Source of the DNA: JBLWXV01 sp048267245
GTDB taxonomy: Bacteria; Bdellovibrionota; Bacteriovoracia; Bacteriovoracales; Bacteriovoracaceae
Length of the DNA: 64,000 nt
Reading direction: 5' to 3'
Assembly: GCA_048267245.1 (NCBI GenBank)
Contig: JBLWXV010000001.1
Location: 1,426,001 to 1,490,000 of the forward strand
In this document: positions 32,786 to 42,387 of the stretch, in pieces
Numbering within the stretch: position 1 is the stretch's first letter
Layout of the letters: each line of letters starts with the position of its first letter
Position numbers and translations under genes: made by a program
Notes under the pieces: generated by a model
What the model was told of the DNA's origin: nothing
What the model saw: only the letters and a program-made list of their open reading frames with translations
Database searches by the model: none

Positions 32786-33782
32786 TCTTTAAGTCCTTAC
32801 AGGCTTGGGCGATTCGCGCTGTCATTTCTGATTCCGCTGCCTTCATGTAGACGCGTGGATCGTAGAATTTCTTATTGCCAACTTCACCGTCAATTTTGAG
32901 AACTTGATCGTAGTTCTTCATCATGTGATCAACGATGGGGCGAGTGTAGGCATATTGGGTATCAGTATCGATATTCATTTTGATCACACCATAGCCTAGT
33001 GTTTCGTGAATCTCTGAGAGCTCTGAGCCCGAGCCGCCGTGAAAGACCAAGTGGTGGCGGGCTTCTTTGCCAAATTCTTTTTCCACAGCATCTTGGCCAT
33101 TTTTAAGGATTTCAGGGCGAAGTTTTACGTTGCCTGGTTTGTAGACTCCGTGAACGTTGCCAAAGGTCGCAGCGTACATAAACGCTCCAATGGGGCGCAG
33201 AGTGCGGGCAACTTCCACCATCTCTTCTGGCGTGGTGTAGAGCTTGTCGGCAGGAGTTCCCTCAGTATTGTGGCCATCTTCTTCACCACCAACAACGCCT
33301 GTTTCTATTTCTAGAATGATTTCGCTCTTTGCACAGCGCTCAAGAAGCGTTTTAGAGATTTTGATATTCTCTTCAAGTGAGAGTTCTGAGCCATCAAACA
33401 TGTGGCTATTAAAGAGATTAGGGAGTCCCTTGGCGCGTCTCTTCTCTGTCTCTTCGATGAGAGGGATGAGAAAACTGTCTACTTCTTGTGGACGGCAGTG
33501 ATCGGTGTGAAGGGCGATCAATATATTGTATTTCTCGGCCATGAGGTGAACGTGCTGGGCGAGACTCACGGCCCCGAGGGCAGTTGATCCCACAGCTCCA
33601 GAGGCGAATTTACCGCCGCCAGTTGAAACCTGGATAATGCCGTCAGACTTCATATCGGCAAATGCTTTTAGCGCTGCGTTGGCAGTAGAGGTCGAGGTGA
33701 CGTTAATTGCGGGATAGGCGTAGCCTCCCTTGGCGGCACTCGATAGCATTTTTTGATATTGTTCATAACTCGCAACAGGCAT
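32757..33782 (-). CDS. fba: Class II fructose-bisphosphate aldolase
   Basis: 341 residues from the ATG at 33782, which has AAGGAG in front; the frame runs on upstream to 33872, but that leader does not match the family. The start MPVASYEQYQKML and the zinc/catalytic elements HTDHCRPQEVDSF, FGNVHGVYKPGNVKL and HHLVFHGGSGS are the class II pattern. It cleaves fructose-1,6-bisphosphate in glycolysis and gluconeogenesis with a bound divalent metal. It is followed by the overlapping small secreted-protein gene. Confidence 0.95.
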   Translation of the reverse strand: MPVASYEQYQKMLSSAAKGGYAYPAINVTSTSTANAALKAFADMKSDGIIQVSTGGGKFASGAVGSTALGAVSLAQHVHLMAEKYNILIALHTDHCRPQEVDSFLIPLIEETEKRRAKGLPNLFNSHMFDGSELSLEENIKISKTLLERCAKSEIILEIETGVVGGEEDGHNTEGTPADKLYTTPEEMVEVARTLRPIGAFMYAATFGNVHGVYKPGNVKLRPEILKNGQDAVEKEFGKEARHHLVFHGGSGSELSEIHETLGYGVIKMNIDTDTQYAYTRPIVDHMMKNYDQVLKIDGEVGNKKFYDPRVYMKAAESEMTARIAQACKDLKSDNKSILHN

Positions 33783-33990
33783 GGGTTCTCCTTGGAATTT
33801 AATGGAAAGGTTCGCGCCATCATAGCAGTAAATGGCCCTCATTTGCCCTACGCTTGGCGAAAGAATATTCAAGCAAGACGTTTGCCAAATCCTGCCGTTA
33901 TGGTTAACTAATGTGCTTGTTATTTAAAAGTTTTTTGCATAGCGCTGCACTGAGAAATCTAGCGTGTAGCATCGATATTTTGGGGAGAGT

Positions 33991-36042
33991 ATGTTGAAGA
34001 AAGTAACCAATCGTCACTATACATTAAAGGGCACAGACAAAGAGACACTCAAGCAGTGGTACACACTCATGAGCCTCGGGCGCATCCTCGATGAGCGCGC
34101 TCCTAATTACTTAAAACAAGCGGTAGGCTGGAGTTATCACGCTCCCTACGCGGGTCACGATGCGATTCAGCTCGCAATCGGACAAGCCTTCACTCTAGGC
34201 GAAGATCACCTCTTTCCCTACTACCGCGATATGCTCACAGCAATTTCGGCCGGACTCTCTGCTGAAGAGGTAATTCTAAACGGTATTTCTAAAGCGACTG
34301 ACCTCGCCAGTGGTGGCCGTCACATGAGTAACCACTTTGCTAAACCTGAGTGGAATATTCACAACGTCAGCTCTTGTACGGGCAACCACACCCTTCACGC
34401 AGTGGGTGCCGCTCGTGCGATGAAGCGCTACAATCACAAAGGCGTCTCTATCTCTTCTCAAGGGGAGAGCTCGGTTTCTGAGGGCTATTGCTATGAGGCC
34501 ATCAACGGCGCTTCTCGTGAAAAGCTTCCAGTGATCTTTGTTTTCCAAGACAATGGCTATGGGATTTCTGTTCCCAAGCGCGATCAGACTGCTAATGAGC
34601 GCGTCTCAGATAACTTCACAGGATTTCTCAACCTTCGCATCATTCAGTGCAATGGCATGGATGTAATTGATTCCATGAACGCCATGTATGAGGCCAGAAA
34701 GCACGTGCTTGAGCGTGGCGAGCCGGTTATCGTAGACGCAGAATGTGTGCGCATTCACTCGCACTCAAATTCTGATAAGCACGAACTCTATCGCGATGAG
34801 GCCGAGCGCGCAGAGGCGGCGGCAAAAGATCCTCTCGTAAAATTTAAGAAAGAACTTCTCGCGGCTAAGATCTTCACTAAAGAAGAACTCGACGCCATCG
34901 ATGAAGATTGCAAAGCTCAAGTTCTCGATGCTCACAAAAAGGCCATGGGCGCCCCAAACCCAACGCCTGAGAGTATCTACGACTATGTCTACGCTCCTGC
35001 CTACGAGAGCGAGAAGTACCCAACAGGTGAGCACAATGAAGAGGGTGAGCCGATGAAATTCATCGACGCTCTCAACGGCACTCTCAAAGCAGAATTTCGC
35101 CACAACCCAAATACCTTTATCTGGGGTCAAGATATGGCCAACAAAGATAAGGGCGGTATCTTTAACGTCTCTAAGGGAATGCAACAAGAGTTTGGTGAAG
35201 AGCGCGTCTTTAATGGGCCTATTGCTGAAGACTTTATCTTGGGAACGGCCAATGGTTTTTCTCGCTTTAGAAAAGATATTCGCGTAGTGGTTGAGGGCGC
35301 TGAGTTCGCCGACTACTTCTGGCCTGCGATGGAGCAGCTCATTGAGTGTACTCACGACTACTGGCGCTCAAACGGCGCCTTCGCTCCTAACGTCACAATT
35401 CGTCTCGCCTCAGGTGGCTATATTGGCGGTGGACTCTATCACTCGCAAAACCTTGAAGGGACATTTACAACTCTTCCTGGAGTTCGCATCGTTGTTCCGG
35501 CATTTGCTGACGACGCTGCAGGACTTCTTAGAACGTGTATGCGCTCAGAAGGCCCTTCACTCTTCCTAGAGCCGAAGGCACTCTACAATGACAAGCGCGC
35601 AATGAGCGTGGTGCCTGAAGACTTTGAGGTTCCTTTTGGCGTTGCTCGCGTGCGCCGCGAAGGGGCTGACCTCACTGTGGTTACTTACGGAAATACTGTA
35701 CATCAGTGTCTTGAAGCTGCTGAGAAACTCTACAACGAAGATGGCGTAAGCGTAGAAGTCATCGACCTTCGCTCACTAGTGCCACTTGATGAAGCGGCTA
35801 TTCTCAAATCACTCGAGAAGACTAATCGCTGTCTCGTTGTTCATGAAGATAAGGTCTTTGGCGGTTTTGGTGGCGAGCTAGTCGCTTTGATTAATGAGAA
35901 GGCATTCAAACTTCTCGACGCTCCAGTTCTTCGCGTGGGTTCTACATTTACCCCAGTTGGATTTAACCGCATCCTAGAGCGAGCCGTACTTCCCAACACT
36001 GATAGAGTTCTCAGTGCCATGAGAGAAATTACAAAGTTCTAA
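33991..36042 (+). CDS. 2-oxoacid dehydrogenase E1, fused alpha-beta subunits
   Basis: 683 residues. The first part (to about 340) is an E1-alpha with the thiamine diphosphate motif running from GES (158) to QDN (188). The second part (from about 355, MKFIDALNGTLKAEF) is an E1-beta with GPIAEDFILGTANG and GGVYHSQ-like GGGLYHSQ. Fusions of this kind occur in several phyla for branched-chain 2-oxoacid dehydrogenases. No E2 or E3 gene is adjacent, so the substrate (branched-chain acid or pyruvate) is not fixed. Branched-chain type is my preference, because it supplies precursors of branched fatty acids. Confidence 0.85.
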   Translation: MLKKVTNRHYTLKGTDKETLKQWYTLMSLGRILDERAPNYLKQAVGWSYHAPYAGHDAIQLAIGQAFTLGEDHLFPYYRDMLTAISAGLSAEEVILNGISKATDLASGGRHMSNHFAKPEWNIHNVSSCTGNHTLHAVGAARAMKRYNHKGVSISSQGESSVSEGYCYEAINGASREKLPVIFVFQDNGYGISVPKRDQTANERVSDNFTGFLNLRIIQCNGMDVIDSMNAMYEARKHVLERGEPVIVDAECVRIHSHSNSDKHELYRDEAERAEAAAKDPLVKFKKELLAAKIFTKEELDAIDEDCKAQVLDAHKKAMGAPNPTPESIYDYVYAPAYESEKYPTGEHNEEGEPMKFIDALNGTLKAEFRHNPNTFIWGQDMANKDKGGIFNVSKGMQQEFGEERVFNGPIAEDFILGTANGFSRFRKDIRVVVEGAEFADYFWPAMEQLIECTHDYWRSNGAFAPNVTIRLASGGYIGGGLYHSQNLEGTFTTLPGVRIVVPAFADDAAGLLRTCMRSEGPSLFLEPKALYNDKRAMSVVPEDFEVPFGVARVRREGADLTVVTYGNTVHQCLEAAEKLYNEDGVSVEVIDLRSLVPLDEAAILKSLEKTNRCLVVHEDKVFGGFGGELVALINEKAFKLLDAPVLRVGSTFTPVGFNRILERAVLPNTDRVLSAMREITKF

Positions 36043-36048
36043 ACGAAG

Positions 36049-36078
36049 GGGCCCATTAACTGGGCCCTTTTTATTTTT
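36049..36078 (+). terminator. Rho-independent terminator of the E1 gene
   Basis: GGGCCCA (36049-36055) pairs exactly with TGGGCCC (36061-36067) around a five-base loop, followed by TTTTTATTTTT. It overlaps the last bases of the convergent solute-binding protein gene. Confidence 0.9.
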
Positions 36079-36784
36079 GGGACTCGATGAAGAGTTCAAA
36101 TTCCCTTTGATTTGAATCCTGAAAGGGAGTCAGGTTTTTTTGAAAGAGAGGGGATAATTTTGCTTCGTCTCGCTTTTGAAAAGCCAAGATAAGATTTCCT
36201 TCATCGTAGTTTTTCATTTTAAACTTTTTAAGATTGAAAGTAGACTTTGCTCTGTGGGTGATAAAGAACTTATCGACAAGAGTGCCTGAGGCACGTCCAC
36301 TCTCAAGTTGCTTTAGGCACTGTTCATCGTTATGAGAAGTTTGATTAACGACGATTCCTTTTGGAATGAAGTCACTGGCCTTTGCTCCATAGTTATAGCT
36401 CTCAACCAAGCAAAATGGCTCTTTACTCGTCGGATCGCTCAGCATGACAATAGGGGAGTGATAAATGACTTGGGGAGCTGTTTGCAATTTCAAATTCTCA
36501 TGCTCCCACTTCCACAATGGGTAGATGAGATCATGCTTACCTTCCATAAATTCTTTCTTGGCGCGCTTCCAAGGAAGAAAGCTCACCTCTAAAGTTTCTC
36601 CTGAGCGATCAAAGATTTCTTTTACCATTTTAAGCCCAATGCCTCTATCTGGACACTGGTCACACGTATGAGGGGGCCACTCTAGGGTGACTAATTTCCA
36701 AACTCTCTTTTGAGTTTGGGCATCTGCTCCCTGAACTAGCAAAGAGCAAGAAATTAGTAGCGCAAATAGCAAAGCCTTTAACAA
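36071..36784 (-). CDS. Periplasmic solute-binding-like protein (SBP_bac_3 type)
   Basis: About 237 residues if started at the TTG at 36784, four bases after the upstream stop, with AAAGG in front. That start opens a signal peptide (LLKALLFALLISCSLLVQGA). A longer frame to 36907 overlaps the cyclase gene and is unlikely. The mature protein shows the type-3 solute-binding fold: WPPHTCDQCPDRGIGLKMVKEI, VSFLPWKRAKKEFMEGK and a domain-closing YDEGNLILAFQKRDEA. It lies directly behind the CHASE2 cyclase, so it may be a ligand sensor of that system rather than part of an ABC transporter. No permease is nearby. Confidence 0.65.
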   Translation of the reverse strand: MLKALLFALLISCSLLVQGADAQTQKRVWKLVTLEWPPHTCDQCPDRGIGLKMVKEIFDRSGETLEVSFLPWKRAKKEFMEGKHDLIYPLWKWEHENLKLQTAPQVIYHSPIVMLSDPTSKEPFCLVESYNYGAKASDFIPKGIVVNQTSHNDEQCLKQLESGRASGTLVDKFFITHRAKSTFNLKKFKMKNYDEGNLILAFQKRDEAKLSPLFQKNLTPFQDSNQREFELFIESQK

Positions 36785-36788
36785 AAAA

Positions 36789-38987
36789 TTAACCTTTAGA
36801 CGTATGTGTAAATACCCCGTCCCAGTCTGGAGGTGGCGGCATTTTAAGATAGCCCTCTGCAAAGTCGAGAACTCTCTTAAATGTCTTATCTTCAGGATAT
36901 TTCTCATGAAGAGGGGTGAGAAGGTTCACCGCTTCACGAAAGCGCGACTCTTGATAGCACTTCCAGGCGAGATTATAGTCTTTGAGGGCCTGGTCATCCC
37001 CCATGAGATGGTGAGAGGGGTGAAATACCTCAAAAATCGTCACCGCATTCTCTTTCCCTTTTACACGGACTTTATCCAGGATACGGTATGTGAGGTTCTG
37101 CCTTAAATCTTCAGGTATTGCGTCTAAGGTAAATTCACTTATATTGAGTTGCACCCCATAGAACTTGCAAAGAGATTCTAGGCGCGCGCCAAGGTTCATA
37201 TTGTCTCCCAGTGCTGTGTACTGAAAGAGCGTGTCTGAACCCATATTTCCCACCGAGCAATCACCGGTATTCAGACCGATACCATGTTTAAACAGTGGGA
37301 ATCCTTGTTCCTTAAAGCCTTGGTTAATCTCTGGTAGAACCTCGATCATTTCAAGAGCGGCCGTGACGGCGTGATAGGCGTGATTCTCAAGCGCCATGGG
37401 GGCACCCCAGAAGGCCACAATCGCGTCACCGATATATTTATCAAGTGTGCCTTGGTGGGCAAAGAGAATATCTGTCATACGTCCCATGTACTGATTGAGA
37501 CACTTTGAGAGTTCTTCAGGAGTTAACTTTTCAGAGATGGTGGTGAAGTCCCTCACATCTGAGAAGAAAACTGTAATATTCTTCTTCTCTCCACCTACGC
37601 GAACTTTATCTGGGTTTGTCGTCATCTCTTCAACAACCGCCGGAGAGACGTAGCGGCTAAAGGTACCTTTGATTTTCGCTTTCTCTTTCGTTGTTACATA
37701 GAAGTTAATAAAGGTTGACCAGGAGTAACAGGCCATGGGTGCGAGAAGACAGAAGAAGAGCTTGATCTCATAGCCAGCAGGGAGAAGAATATAGGTATCT
37801 AGGTAGAAAAGCCCTCCAAGTACGAGCCCTAGTGCAAAGAGGTCGGCAAGGGCGTTACCAAACATCATCACAATGACAATGAAGAGGGTTCCACCGACCA
37901 GCATCGTCCATGAGTAGAGCGTCGACTCGTCTTGTGGTTTAAAGAATCTTCCATCTAGAAGCATATTGAGCATATTCATGTGCCAGTAAATTCCTGGCAG
38001 CTGAGAGTCGATAGGTGTGTGCCTAAAGTCGTGGGCACCAAGAGCAGTAGATCCGAGGTAGACAACATTGCCGTGGAGCATTTCATGCATTCTTGGATCG
38101 TCATCACTGGCCTTTAAAAGCTCGTGAATGGGAACAAAGGGAAAGTTGTCCATTCCGCCAAACCATCTAATTTTCGCTTCACCTTTAAAATTGAGCGAGA
38201 TCTCTCCTGATTTTAATTTGAGATAAGCCTCTAGAGGCCCTGGCATTTCAAGAGTCGGAGTATCTCCGGTGTAGAGTTCGTAGGTGGCGAGTGAGAAGGA
38301 AGGAAAGTAGAGGTCATTTGCTTTTGAAGCAAGACTATAATGTCTAAAGATACCGTCGGCGTCCTTTTCTGCTTCAATGTGTGCTAGATACGCTCCGGAT
38401 TCTTGAATACCTTTGATTGGAAAAACTGTGCGACCGATATACTGAGACATAAGCCCAGCACCGGCCTTTTCCTTAGTATTGAGCATATATTCGTAGAGAA
38501 CTTCTGGAAGCTCTTCGATTCCTTCGCTCTTATAGTAGGACATTGAGTAGGGGATAATAACTCGCTGGTCAGGATTGGATTGAAAATCAGTGATCGCATT
38601 TGCGAGGACCAGGTCAGGGGATTCGGCATTGCAAGCAAGTTCTGGCTCTGAGAAGAAGATATCAAAGCCAACAATTTTTGCGCCATAGAGCTTTAGTTTT
38701 CTAAGTAGTTCTGCCCAAACAGTTCTAGTCCAAGGAAAGCGACCAATTTCTTCAATTGAGCGATCGTCAATGGCCGCGAGTACTATTCGCTTATCCATTG
38801 CGTCCTTATTGATAGTGAGATTCATTCTGAAATCGTAGAAGCGATCTTCAAAGAATGAGGTGTACTTTGTCATCTCTCTAAGACCTGGGGAGGTGATATC
38901 TCTGGCATTAAGAGCAAAGAAAATACTGATCGCGCAGAAGAGGAAGAAAAAGAACATCCCCGCGTACTTAAATAATTTAAAAAACAT
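36789..38987 (-). CDS. CHASE2-domain adenylate cyclase (class III)
   Basis: 732 residues. An N-terminal helix is followed by an extracytoplasmic CHASE2 domain (FYDFRMNLT; IDDRSIEEIGRFPWTR; IVGFDIFFSEPE), three transmembrane helices around 360-440, and a C-terminal class III cyclase domain. Metal-binding Asp residues are in FFSDVRDFT and KYIGDAIVAFWG. The Lys of KYIGD and the T in YTALGDNMNL favour ATP as substrate. The transition-state Asn/Arg are in NMNLGARLE. A TPR-like tail follows. It is in an operon with the TPR/barrel and FecR genes, a common neighbourhood for CHASE2 cyclases. Confidence 0.93.
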   Translation of the reverse strand: MFFKLFKYAGMFFFFLFCAISIFFALNARDITSPGLREMTKYTSFFEDRFYDFRMNLTINKDAMDKRIVLAAIDDRSIEEIGRFPWTRTVWAELLRKLKLYGAKIVGFDIFFSEPELACNAESPDLVLANAITDFQSNPDQRVIIPYSMSYYKSEGIEELPEVLYEYMLNTKEKAGAGLMSQYIGRTVFPIKGIQESGAYLAHIEAEKDADGIFRHYSLASKANDLYFPSFSLATYELYTGDTPTLEMPGPLEAYLKLKSGEISLNFKGEAKIRWFGGMDNFPFVPIHELLKASDDDPRMHEMLHGNVVYLGSTALGAHDFRHTPIDSQLPGIYWHMNMLNMLLDGRFFKPQDESTLYSWTMLVGGTLFIVIVMMFGNALADLFALGLVLGGLFYLDTYILLPAGYEIKLFFCLLAPMACYSWSTFINFYVTTKEKAKIKGTFSRYVSPAVVEEMTTNPDKVRVGGEKKNITVFFSDVRDFTTISEKLTPEELSKCLNQYMGRMTDILFAHQGTLDKYIGDAIVAFWGAPMALENHAYHAVTAALEMIEVLPEINQGFKEQGFPLFKHGIGLNTGDCSVGNMGSDTLFQYTALGDNMNLGARLESLCKFYGVQLNISEFTLDAIPEDLRQNLTYRILDKVRVKGKENAVTIFEVFHPSHHLMGDDQALKDYNLAWKCYQESRFREAVNLLTPLHEKYPEDKTFKRVLDFAEGYLKMPPPPDWDGVFTHTSKG

Positions 38988-38995
38988 AGGCCTTC

Positions 38996-40576
38996 CTAAA
39001 AGCTATAGCGAAGCTGCATGCTCGTGACATGCTTTGTGTATTCTCTCGAAGCACTCTGAGAGGTGTTGTTAGAATAGGTGTAGTCAGCTGATAATTTGAG
39101 ATTTTCTGAGAGCTTCTTCTGAACTTTAAGCATCGGAGAGTAGGTAACTTCTGTGCCTCGGGTGCTCTTTTGAAGCTTTGTATCTAGGAGAGAAAAGCTC
39201 ATTGCCATATGCAGAGTGTAGCTTGGGATAATATTGGGGATGAGGTAATCACCTCTAATTAATGTTGTTGCAGTTGAGTTTGTGGGGGCATTGTAGTTGT
39301 CAGTATCGTCGTAGCTAAGGAGAAGGAGAATGATGTGTCCAGACTTCGTTATAATAAGCTGATCGATGGAAAATCCCTTTACATCATTGTCGAGCGGGGC
39401 AGAGTAGCTGCGATAAGTTTTATATTTAAACTTGATGCCAGTGTCGCCCACACTGAAGATTTTGAATTTCTCTCCAAGAGTATGAGTCCAGGTTCTACTG
39501 TGAAAGATCTTCTCTTTATTTCTATTAACATCCTGCTCTTTGTGTTTGAAGTCTAAGGTATAAGATAGGGTCGCGGGGTTGCCACTTACCGTATGTTCAT
39601 AACCAAACTTAACACTAGGGTTGTACTCCGTGCTATCGTTTGTGAAGACAACAGCGGTATCGCGATCAGAGTGCTCCACGATTGAGAGCTGCATCTCAGG
39701 GGTTATCGTGTAGCGACGATCTAGGACGATATCGCCTCCGATTTTTGCTTTAGTAGTGAAGACAAAGCTGTCTTTATTTGTTGTATCAACTGTTGGCTGA
39801 CCATTGCTATTAGTAATGTTGTTATCGTACTTGATATCTTGCGAGAGGTAGCCATCTACGCCCTTCGTTGAGATTTTACGCCCATTTCTATACTTCGTTG
39901 GATCTAGTCCAAATTCTTTTTGAATCTCTTTGATGCGTGCATCGATATCACCGGCCGTACTTGAGGCACTATCAAATTGCTTTGCCTTCTCTAGGCTTGG
40001 AATGATGGTTGTCTCAACGTACTTAGGGGAGCCATCTTTTGATTTATGGAGTGAGAGCATTGACTCTGATTTTTGAAACATCGCCACTTGAGTACTTCTT
40101 GTGTCTGCCTCTTTGTCTTTTAGAATTTGGTCAAAGTAAGAAATTGAAGTCGGATACTCCTCTAGGATTTGAGAGATAAAGCCCATATAGTAAAGGGAAG
40201 TAGGGCGCTTAAAACCTTGAGAGTAAGACTTTTTAAAGGCGATGCGCGCCCTTTCAAGTTCGTTGGCCGCGTAGAGGGCCTGCCCAAACTCATAGTAGAA
40301 ATCCTCTGCTTCTACTTTTGCTCTAAGTGCATTCTCAAAATGTGGAATGGCCTCATCAAACCGTTGGAGTCTTGAGAGTGAAATCGCCTCTAAGTATTCT
40401 TTGAGTGCCTTTGACTTTTGATCACTTGGTCTTATGCGATTTAGTGTTTCAAGCGCTTGAACATAGGCACCATTTTTAAAGTGAATATAGAAATTTGCAA
40501 AGTCACCACTCGCGGCCTCTAGTGTGCCAAAGTTAAGAATTGCTATAAAGAGGGCCACGCGAAGAGGGGCGATCAT
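38996..40576 (-). CDS. TPR protein with C-terminal outer-membrane beta-barrel
   Basis: 526 residues from the ATG at 40576, preceded by AAGGATG; a longer frame to 40612 would precede the signal peptide (MIAPLRVALFIAILNF). Residues about 25-200 form TPR repeats (FANFYIHFKNGAYVQALETL; FYYEFGQALYAANELERARI; TSLYYMGFISQILEEYPTSI). The C-terminal 290 residues are alternating beta strands, ending with an aromatic LRYSF as in outer-membrane barrels. It lies between FecR and cyclase genes, so it may be the pore or surface part of that envelope system. Confidence 0.8.
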   Translation of the reverse strand: MIAPLRVALFIAILNFGTLEAASGDFANFYIHFKNGAYVQALETLNRIRPSDQKSKALKEYLEAISLSRLQRFDEAIPHFENALRAKVEAEDFYYEFGQALYAANELERARIAFKKSYSQGFKRPTSLYYMGFISQILEEYPTSISYFDQILKDKEADTRSTQVAMFQKSESMLSLHKSKDGSPKYVETTIIPSLEKAKQFDSASSTAGDIDARIKEIQKEFGLDPTKYRNGRKISTKGVDGYLSQDIKYDNNITNSNGQPTVDTTNKDSFVFTTKAKIGGDIVLDRRYTITPEMQLSIVEHSDRDTAVVFTNDSTEYNPSVKFGYEHTVSGNPATLSYTLDFKHKEQDVNRNKEKIFHSRTWTHTLGEKFKIFSVGDTGIKFKYKTYRSYSAPLDNDVKGFSIDQLIITKSGHIILLLLSYDDTDNYNAPTNSTATTLIRGDYLIPNIIPSYTLHMAMSFSLLDTKLQKSTRGTEVTYSPMLKVQKKLSENLKLSADYTYSNNTSQSASREYTKHVTSMQLRYSF

Positions 40577-40594
40577 GATCACATCCTTGTGATA

Positions 40595-40622
40595 TAAAAA
40601 AGGCGACTCCACTTGAGTCGCC
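40595..40622 (-). terminator. Terminator between the FecR gene and the TPR/barrel gene
   Basis: On the minus strand GGCGACTC pairs exactly with GAGTCGCC around a five-base loop and is followed by TTTTTT. It stands 47 bases after the FecR-gene stop and before the next start, so the downstream genes need read-through or their own promoter. Confidence 0.85.
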
Positions 40623-40669
40623 GTACACTAAACGTGTTATTTCAATTAATTATAGTGTCTTCGCTAATT

Positions 40670-42217
40670 TTATTGAACGGTAAATGTTACCTTCGTCTTA
40701 GTAGCCTGCTCGGTTATTTCTTCCAGGATATCTTCAACATCCTCATCACGATTTTCGAGCGTCTCTTCAATCAAGGCGTCTGTGTCAAAGTCATCAGTGC
40801 TTGCAGTGGCTATTTGTGTATCGCCGGTGCCCGCGGAAGTGGTGGTGGGAGTGCCTCCAGTTGTATTTGAAGTAGTTTTTACATCATTATTGGTGTTGGT
40901 GAGCACAGTGATATTGGCCAAGTCTCCATCAACCTTAACACCTTCCACTTGAGGGATGAGGGTGAGTGTCGGTGGTGGAGTACTTAAGTCGGTTTTATTC
41001 GTCGTGGTTGTTGTGGTCGCGCTCGTTGTTGAAGCGGGTGCGCGAGTCGCAGTTGAAGTGCCGTTTGTTTGAGTGGTCGAAGCTATTTCGGCCTTGGCGA
41101 CGAATTCACCCTTACTGGTGAGAGTAAAGCTGTCGTTCTTGTAAGCTCCGGTCGAGGGATCAAAAGTTCCCATGCTCGCCGGAGGAGTATAAGTTTTGGT
41201 GGCAGGATCAAAGCTTGAGCCCTTTGGAGGCGGAATATACTGGGCCGTCTTCATATCAATAAAACCACCGGCGGTAGGTGCAATTGCACCGGTTTTACCA
41301 TTTACATACCCCTCTGGTGGTGGGGCCTTAGTATCGACTTTAGCGGCGCTGTTTTGAGTGACGACTGCCTGGGCTTTCGCCATCGTAGCACTGCCGGCCG
41401 TTGATTTGAGCGCCTTCTCCATTCCAGTTCCCTCGTTGGCGACGGCCTTGGCATTCATCCCTGGTGGAACCACATTTCTAAAGCCCTTCTTAGGAGCTGG
41501 GGCACTCACTTGATCTTCGCCTTCTGCCGAAGCTTTGGTGCCATCATTATTTTTAATAACTTCAAATTGGGCGGGGGAAATGCTCACTGGAAGCGTTGCT
41601 CTAGGTAGATCTGGACCGGCACCAGAGAATTGACCCTTGGTCACACTTACGGCGTCAGATGAAGAAACAGCGCGCTCAAGTACGGCGCGGTCAATTGAAT
41701 TGGCAAGAATCTCGTTATTAACTTGAACAAATGATACTTCACCACTTAGGGTGACGAGAGCTGTTTTTAAGTTTTCTGGGTTAAAGGACACATGAAACTC
41801 AGTCCCACGCACACCCATGGCAGCAGTTTTAGTTTTGATATAGAGCTTAGATTTTTCATCTTTATCCATATCCATGTAATTTTTTGTCACCTGAGATCTG
41901 AGTTCACCTTTCATAAGAGTGATGATTCCTGCTTTATTCTCAGGGAATTCCGAGATAACCATCTCCGAGCTTGGTCCAAGATTCATCTGCGATTTATCGA
42001 TAAAGAGCAGTTTGGCAAAACTCTTTGCCTCAGTTTGAATTACAGTACCTTCTTTGAGCCAGGAGTTCTTAGTAACTTCCACTTTCTTCTTGTCTGGGCC
42101 CACTGCAAAAGCTGAACCTTTTAAGATAATAACTTTTGCTACACCTTCGGCGGCCGCATGGGCGACTCCTGGAAGGGTTGAGAAGCAAAAACTAAGAGCA
42201 ATAAGTAGACGAACCAT
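40670..42217 (-). CDS. FecR-domain secreted protein with long low-complexity tail
   Basis: 515 residues from the ATG at 42217, with GAGGAT in front and a signal peptide (MVRLLIALSFCFSTLPGVAHA). The FecR domain covers about residues 25-160: KGSAFAVGPDKK, LKEGTVIQTEAKSFAKLLFI and GELRSQVTK, with KTKTAAMGVRGTEFHVSF as the hallmark. The rest is rich in Pro, Thr, Ala and Gly with repeated (Y/F)-x-P-P-P-x-G and TTTTT runs, probably disordered and surface-bound. It is the first gene of the FecR-TPR/barrel-CHASE2 cyclase group. Confidence 0.88.
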   Translation of the reverse strand: MVRLLIALSFCFSTLPGVAHAAAEGVAKVIILKGSAFAVGPDKKKVEVTKNSWLKEGTVIQTEAKSFAKLLFIDKSQMNLGPSSEMVISEFPENKAGIITLMKGELRSQVTKNYMDMDKDEKSKLYIKTKTAAMGVRGTEFHVSFNPENLKTALVTLSGEVSFVQVNNEILANSIDRAVLERAVSSSDAVSVTKGQFSGAGPDLPRATLPVSISPAQFEVIKNNDGTKASAEGEDQVSAPAPKKGFRNVVPPGMNAKAVANEGTGMEKALKSTAGSATMAKAQAVVTQNSAAKVDTKAPPPEGYVNGKTGAIAPTAGGFIDMKTAQYIPPPKGSSFDPATKTYTPPASMGTFDPSTGAYKNDSFTLTSKGEFVAKAEIASTTQTNGTSTATRAPASTTSATTTTTTNKTDLSTPPPTLTLIPQVEGVKVDGDLANITVLTNTNNDVKTTSNTTGGTPTTTSAGTGDTQIATASTDDFDTDALIEETLENRDEDVEDILEEITEQATKTKVTFTVQ

Positions 42218-42387
42218 GGCATCCTCATGAGAGATAGGCGTATTCACTGGCTATTCGATCATTATAGAAAAGTTCTTTAGGTAGAGGGGCAATGTGTGCA
42301 CTTCTAGGGAATTAGCTGCCTGCCCGCAAATGAAGCTTGAGAGAAATCGTGTATAGTTTGAGGCGTTTGTGATCTAACTATATAAAA

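Noticed and set aside
34276..35355. Minus-strand open frames opposite the E1 gene
   Set aside because: They are antisense shadows of a strongly conserved coding region.
36785..36907. Longer N-terminus of the solute-binding-like protein
   Set aside because: It would overlap the end of the cyclase gene and place a hydrophilic leader before a good signal peptide; the TTG at 36784 with AAAGG in front fits better.
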